DNA of 7,888 nt, taken from contig JACQBB010000032.1 in NCBI GenBank assembly GCA_016194625.1, forward strand, positions 1-7,888. The letters are read 5' to 3'. Below are positions 5,917 to 7,888 of the stretch, piece by piece (position 1 is the stretch's first letter; the number at the start of each line of letters is the position of its first letter). Made by a program: the position numbers and the translations under genes. The notes under the pieces are model-generated. The model made no database searches, was not told where the DNA came from, and saw nothing but the letters and a program-made list of their open reading frames with translations. The stretch is from Elusimicrobiota bacterium (GTDB lineage: Bacteria; Elusimicrobiota; Elusimicrobia; UBA1565; UBA9628).

Positions 5917-7502
5917 CCCCGCGCGCGTACGCCGGCCTGCGCGACGGCGCGGAGTACGACTTCGTCGTCGTCGGCTCGGGCTTCGGCGGCTCGGTCGCGG
6001 CCCTGCGTCTGGCCGAGAAAGGCTACCGCGTGGCGGTGCTGGAGACCGGCGCCTCGTTCCGCGACGAGGACTTCCCCAAGACGAACTGGGACCTGCGCCG
6101 CTTCCTGTGGCTGCCGGAGCTGTTCCTGTACGGGATACAGCGCCTGACCTTGCTCGACGACGTGCTGGTGCTGTCCGGCGCGGGCGTGGGCGGCGGCTCG
6201 CTGGTGTACGCGAACACGATGATGGAGCCGCGCCCGGCGTTCTACGAGGCCCCCGAGGCCCGGCGCCTGGCGCCGGACCTGAAGGCGCGCCTGGCCCCGC
6301 ACTTCGCGACCGCGCGGCGAATGCTCGGCGCCAACCCGGTCCCCGGGACTTTCGCCGCCGACGAGGTGCTGAAGGCGATCGCCGTCGAGTCGGGACGCGG
6401 CGACACCTTCCACCCCGTGGACGCCGCCGTCTATTTCGGAGAGCCCGGCGTCGAGACGCCGGACCCGTACTTCGGCGGCAAGGGCCCCGCGCGCGCCGGC
6501 TGCCGGCTGTGCGGCGGCTGCATGACCGGCTGCCGCCACAACGCCAAGAACACGCTGGTGAAGAACTACCTGCACCTGGCCCAGGCGCTCGGCGCGGAGG
6601 TGTACGCGCGGACCTCCGTCGAGCGGCTGACCGCCGGCGCGGACGGCTACGCGCTGACGGCGCGCCGCTCGGGCTGGAGCCTGGGGACGAAGACGGTGCG
6701 CGCGCGCCGCGTCGTGGTCGCCGCGGGCGTGCTCGGCACGCTGAAGCTCCTGTTCGCCTCGCGCGCCGGCCTGCCGGGCCTCTCCGGCCGCCTGGGCCGC
6801 GACGTGCGCACGAACTCCGAGGTCCTGTCCGGCGTCACCGACCTGCGCGGCGCGACCGACTGGTCGCGCGGCACCGCGATCAGCGCCGAGATGCGCCCCG
6901 ACGACGAGACGCGCGTCGAGGCCGTGCGCTACGCCGAGGGGTGCGACGCGATGTCCCTGCTCGCCGTGCGCGACGCCGGCGGCGAGGGCCGCGCCGCGCG
7001 CCTCGCCCGCCTGCTCGTCCGCTTCTTCGCGCGGCCGCGGGAGTCGCTGCGCTTCCTGCTCCCGTTCGGCTGGGCGCGGCGCTCGACCATCCTGCTCTTC
7101 ATGTCCACCGCCGAGTCGCGCGTGCGCGTGGAGCTGCGCCGCGGCCGCCTGCGCTCGCGCCCCGAGGACGGCGCCGCTCCGCCCCCGGCGGACCTCCCGA
7201 CGGCCGCGCGCGTCCTGCGCCGCTTCGCCGAGAAGGTCGGCGGCGTCGCCCAGGTCTCCTCGGCGTCCTCGCTCCTGGGCCTCAGCACCACCGCGCACGT
7301 CCTCGGCGGCGCGGTGATGGGGACCGGTCCCGAGAACGGCGTCGTCGGCCTGGACGGCAAGGCCTTCGGCCTGAAGGACCTGTGGGTGCTCGACGGCTCC
7401 GTCGTCCCCGGCAACCTGGGCGCCAACCCCTCGCTGACCATCACGGCTCTCGCCGAGCACGCGATGAGCCTGGTCCCGGCGGCGCCCTCCGCGCGCCCCT
7501 GA
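5913..7502 (+). CDS. GMC-family FAD-dependent oxidoreductase (cholesterol-oxidase-like)
   Basis: A 529-residue flavoenzyme from a GTG that overlaps the birA stop as GTGA. The Rossmann FAD motif VVGSGFGGSVAALRLAEKG (residues 19-37; G21, G23, G26) is followed by the ribose-binding Glu44. A second flavin segment, LSGAGVGGGSLVYANTM, follows. A ferredoxin-like cluster C197-x2-C200-x2-C203-x3-C207 leads into RHNAKNTL. The C-terminal GMC domain has AHVLGGAVMG with His462, DLWVLDGSVVPGNLGANPSLTITALAEH, and Asn505. By alignment, His462 and Asn505 match the catalytic His447/Asn485 pair of Streptomyces cholesterol oxidase. It most likely oxidises an alcohol (sterol-like, long-chain or polyol); the substrate cannot be read from the sequence. 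The Cys cluster occurs in a known subgroup of this family and could bind an Fe-S cluster or metal, or be structural. No signal peptide is seen, so it is cytosolic or peripheral. Confidence 0.9.
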   Translation: MTPRAYAGLRDGAEYDFVVVGSGFGGSVAALRLAEKGYRVAVLETGASFRDEDFPKTNWDLRRFLWLPELFLYGIQRLTLLDDVLVLSGAGVGGGSLVYANTMMEPRPAFYEAPEARRLAPDLKARLAPHFATARRMLGANPVPGTFAADEVLKAIAVESGRGDTFHPVDAAVYFGEPGVETPDPYFGGKGPARAGCRLCGGCMTGCRHNAKNTLVKNYLHLAQALGAEVYARTSVERLTAGADGYALTARRSGWSLGTKTVRARRVVVAAGVLGTLKLLFASRAGLPGLSGRLGRDVRTNSEVLSGVTDLRGATDWSRGTAISAEMRPDDETRVEAVRYAEGCDAMSLLAVRDAGGEGRAARLARLLVRFFARPRESLRFLLPFGWARRSTILLFMSTAESRVRVELRRGRLRSRPEDGAAPPPADLPTAARVLRRFAEKVGGVAQVSSASSLLGLSTTAHVLGGAVMGTGPENGVVGLDGKAFGLKDLWVLDGSVVPGNLGANPSLTITALAEHAMSLVPAAPSARP

Positions 7503-7523
7503 CGCCGCCCCCGCCGCGGCGTC
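7501..7523 (+). other. Stem-loop at the end of the GMC gene
   Basis: GACGCCG at 7501-7507 pairs with CGGCGTC at 7517-7523 over a 9-nt loop and overlaps the stop codon. No T-run follows, so termination is uncertain, though the position at the end of a transcription unit fits. Confidence 0.3.
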
Positions 7524-7546
7524 CGTCCGGCCGGGCGATGTGGGCC

Positions 7547-7560
7547 CAATTACAATTGTT
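7547..7560 (+). promoter_or_regulatory. A/T-rich UP-like element
   Basis: An A/T island in otherwise very GC-rich DNA, containing CAATTACAATTG (inverted CAATT/AATTG arms around AC). It lies at about -61 to -48 relative to the start predicted from the downstream -10, the usual place for an UP element bound by RNA polymerase alpha. TACAAT at 7551-7556 also resembles a -10, but lacks a -35. Confidence 0.45.
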
Positions 7561-7572
7561 CCGTTCTGCTTC

Positions 7573-7601
7573 TTGCGGCGGGCCCGCCGTCGGGACATAC
7601 T
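7573..7601 (+). promoter_or_regulatory. Sigma70-type promoter of the HTH-receiver gene
   Basis: TTGCGG (-35, 7573-7578) and CATACT (-10, 7596-7601) are separated by exactly 17 bp. The predicted start is near 7608, giving a 42-nt leader before ATG 7650. It is the best-formed two-box promoter in the window, though each box is imperfect. Confidence 0.5.
7576..7589. promoter_or_regulatory. Perfect 14-bp palindrome in the promoter spacer
   Basis: CGGCGGGCCCGCCG is identical to its reverse complement and lies between the -35 and -10 boxes, overlapping the end of the -35. That position suits an operator for a repressor or for the encoded regulator itself. Palindromes of this length arise by chance about once or twice in GC-rich DNA of this size, so the position, not the symmetry, is the argument. 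Confidence 0.35.
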
Positions 7602-7635
7602 GAGTTCGGCCCCGAGGGCGCCGCGCCGTCGGACA

Positions 7636-7645
7636 GGACCGGTCC
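7636..7645. promoter_or_regulatory. Palindrome just before the HTH-receiver start codon
   Basis: GGACCGGTCC is a perfect 10-bp dyad ending 4 bp before the ATG and overlapping the only Shine-Dalgarno-like AGGA (7635-7638), which is rather far from the ATG (11 nt). It has no loop, so it would act as a duplex DNA site rather than an RNA hairpin. Its function is unknown. Confidence 0.25.
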
Positions 7646-7649
7646 CGCC

Positions 7650-7888
7650 ATGAGCGAAGAGAAGAGGGCGCAGGTGTACTCGACGTTCGAGGTCGCCCGC
7701 CTCTGCGGAGTGTTCCACACGACCGTCCTGCATTGGATCCGGAAGGGCAAGCTGCGCGCGTACGCCACTCCGGGCGGCCACCATCGCATCACCCGCTCCG
7801 CGCTGGTCGAGTTCATGGAGCGCTACGAGTTCCCCGTCCCGCGCGGCTGGGAGCCCTCTCCGACGCGCGTGCTGATCGTCGACGACGA
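7650..7888 (+). CDS. Helix-turn-helix/receiver-domain regulatory protein (3' truncated)
   Basis: 79 complete codons are visible before the window ends. Residues 9-60 are an excisionase/MerR-type helix-turn-helix: YSTFEVARLCGV (10-21), TTVLHWIRKGKL (24-35, helix-turn with the typical W-I-x-x-G-K), RAYATPGGHHRIT (36-48, the wing with the usual GGHHR) and RSALVEFME (49-57). After a short PVPRGWEPSPT linker, RVLIVDD (73-79) is the first beta strand and acidic pair of a response-regulator receiver domain, whose phospho-acceptor aspartate lies beyond the window. The DNA-binding part comes first, the reverse of most response regulators. Known proteins of this layout are assumed to be phosphorylation-controlled DNA-binding proteins. 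The partner kinase is not in the window. ATG 7650 is the only start giving a complete helix-turn-helix. Confidence 0.88.
   Translation, partial: MSEEKRAQVYSTFEVARLCGVFHTTVLHWIRKGKLRAYATPGGHHRITRSALVEFMERYEFPVPRGWEPSPTRVLIVDD

Noticed and set aside
6107..7603. A 498-residue plus-strand frame within the GMC gene
   Set aside because: An Arg/Ala/Gly-rich +1-type shadow without motifs; it runs past the GMC stop only by chance.
7636..7645. An RNA hairpin hiding the ribosome site
   Set aside because: The palindrome has no loop, so it cannot fold as a simple hairpin; kept only as a possible duplex DNA site.
5697..7784. A 695-residue minus-strand frame opposite the GMC gene
   Set aside because: Low-complexity His/Arg/Gly/Ala composition with no motifs; the plus strand has a complete flavoenzyme with catalytic residues.
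1..7888. CRISPR arrays, tRNA or rRNA genes, insertion-sequence ends, tandem repeats
   Set aside because: None seen on reading both strands; the short repeats found are isolated and explained by GC-rich composition.

Overview
The window is very GC-rich, with strong G/C bias at third codon positions and genes packed with short or overlapping junctions, as in a high-GC bacterial chromosome. The C-terminal biotin-ligase core, the GMC flavoenzyme and a DNA-binding domain placed in front of a receiver domain do not fix the taxon. A high-GC Gram-negative lineage (Elusimicrobiota- or Myxococcota-like) is only a guess from gene style. There are no RNA genes, insertion sequences, CRISPR arrays or phage genes.

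Layout. (1) At 2-870 (+), the C-terminal FAD/NAD(P)H-binding half of a ferric-reductase/NOX-like flavoprotein overlaps a membrane-anchored cytochrome b5-like protein, suggesting a membrane electron-transfer pair. (2) At 948-1367 (+) lies a small exported protein of unknown function, possibly made from a leaderless mRNA. (3) On the minus strand from 5355 down to 1386 lie an 88-residue two-helix membrane protein, a 713-residue EF-hand membrane protein with its own promoter and Shine-Dalgarno, and a multi-pass GT-C-like membrane protein whose start overlaps the EF-hand stop. (4) Diverging from these, at 5377-7502 (+), are a minimal biotin-protein ligase and a cholesterol-oxidase-like GMC oxidoreductase with a four-cysteine cluster, joined by a GTGA overlap. 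(5) At 7650-7888 (+) is the start of a transcription factor or signalling protein with an excisionase/MerR-type helix-turn-helix followed by a receiver domain. It sits behind a promoter that combines an A/T-rich UP-like island, -35 and -10 boxes and a perfect palindrome in the spacer.

Functional links can be argued only within overlapping pairs: reductase with b5, EF-hand protein with GT-C protein, BirA with GMC enzyme. Most long reading frames opposite these genes are shadows produced by the high GC content. I found no clear new defence or mobile system. The best leads are the promoter architecture at 7547-7645, the EF-hand/GT-C membrane pair, the leaderless candidate at 948 and the BirA-GMC coupling.
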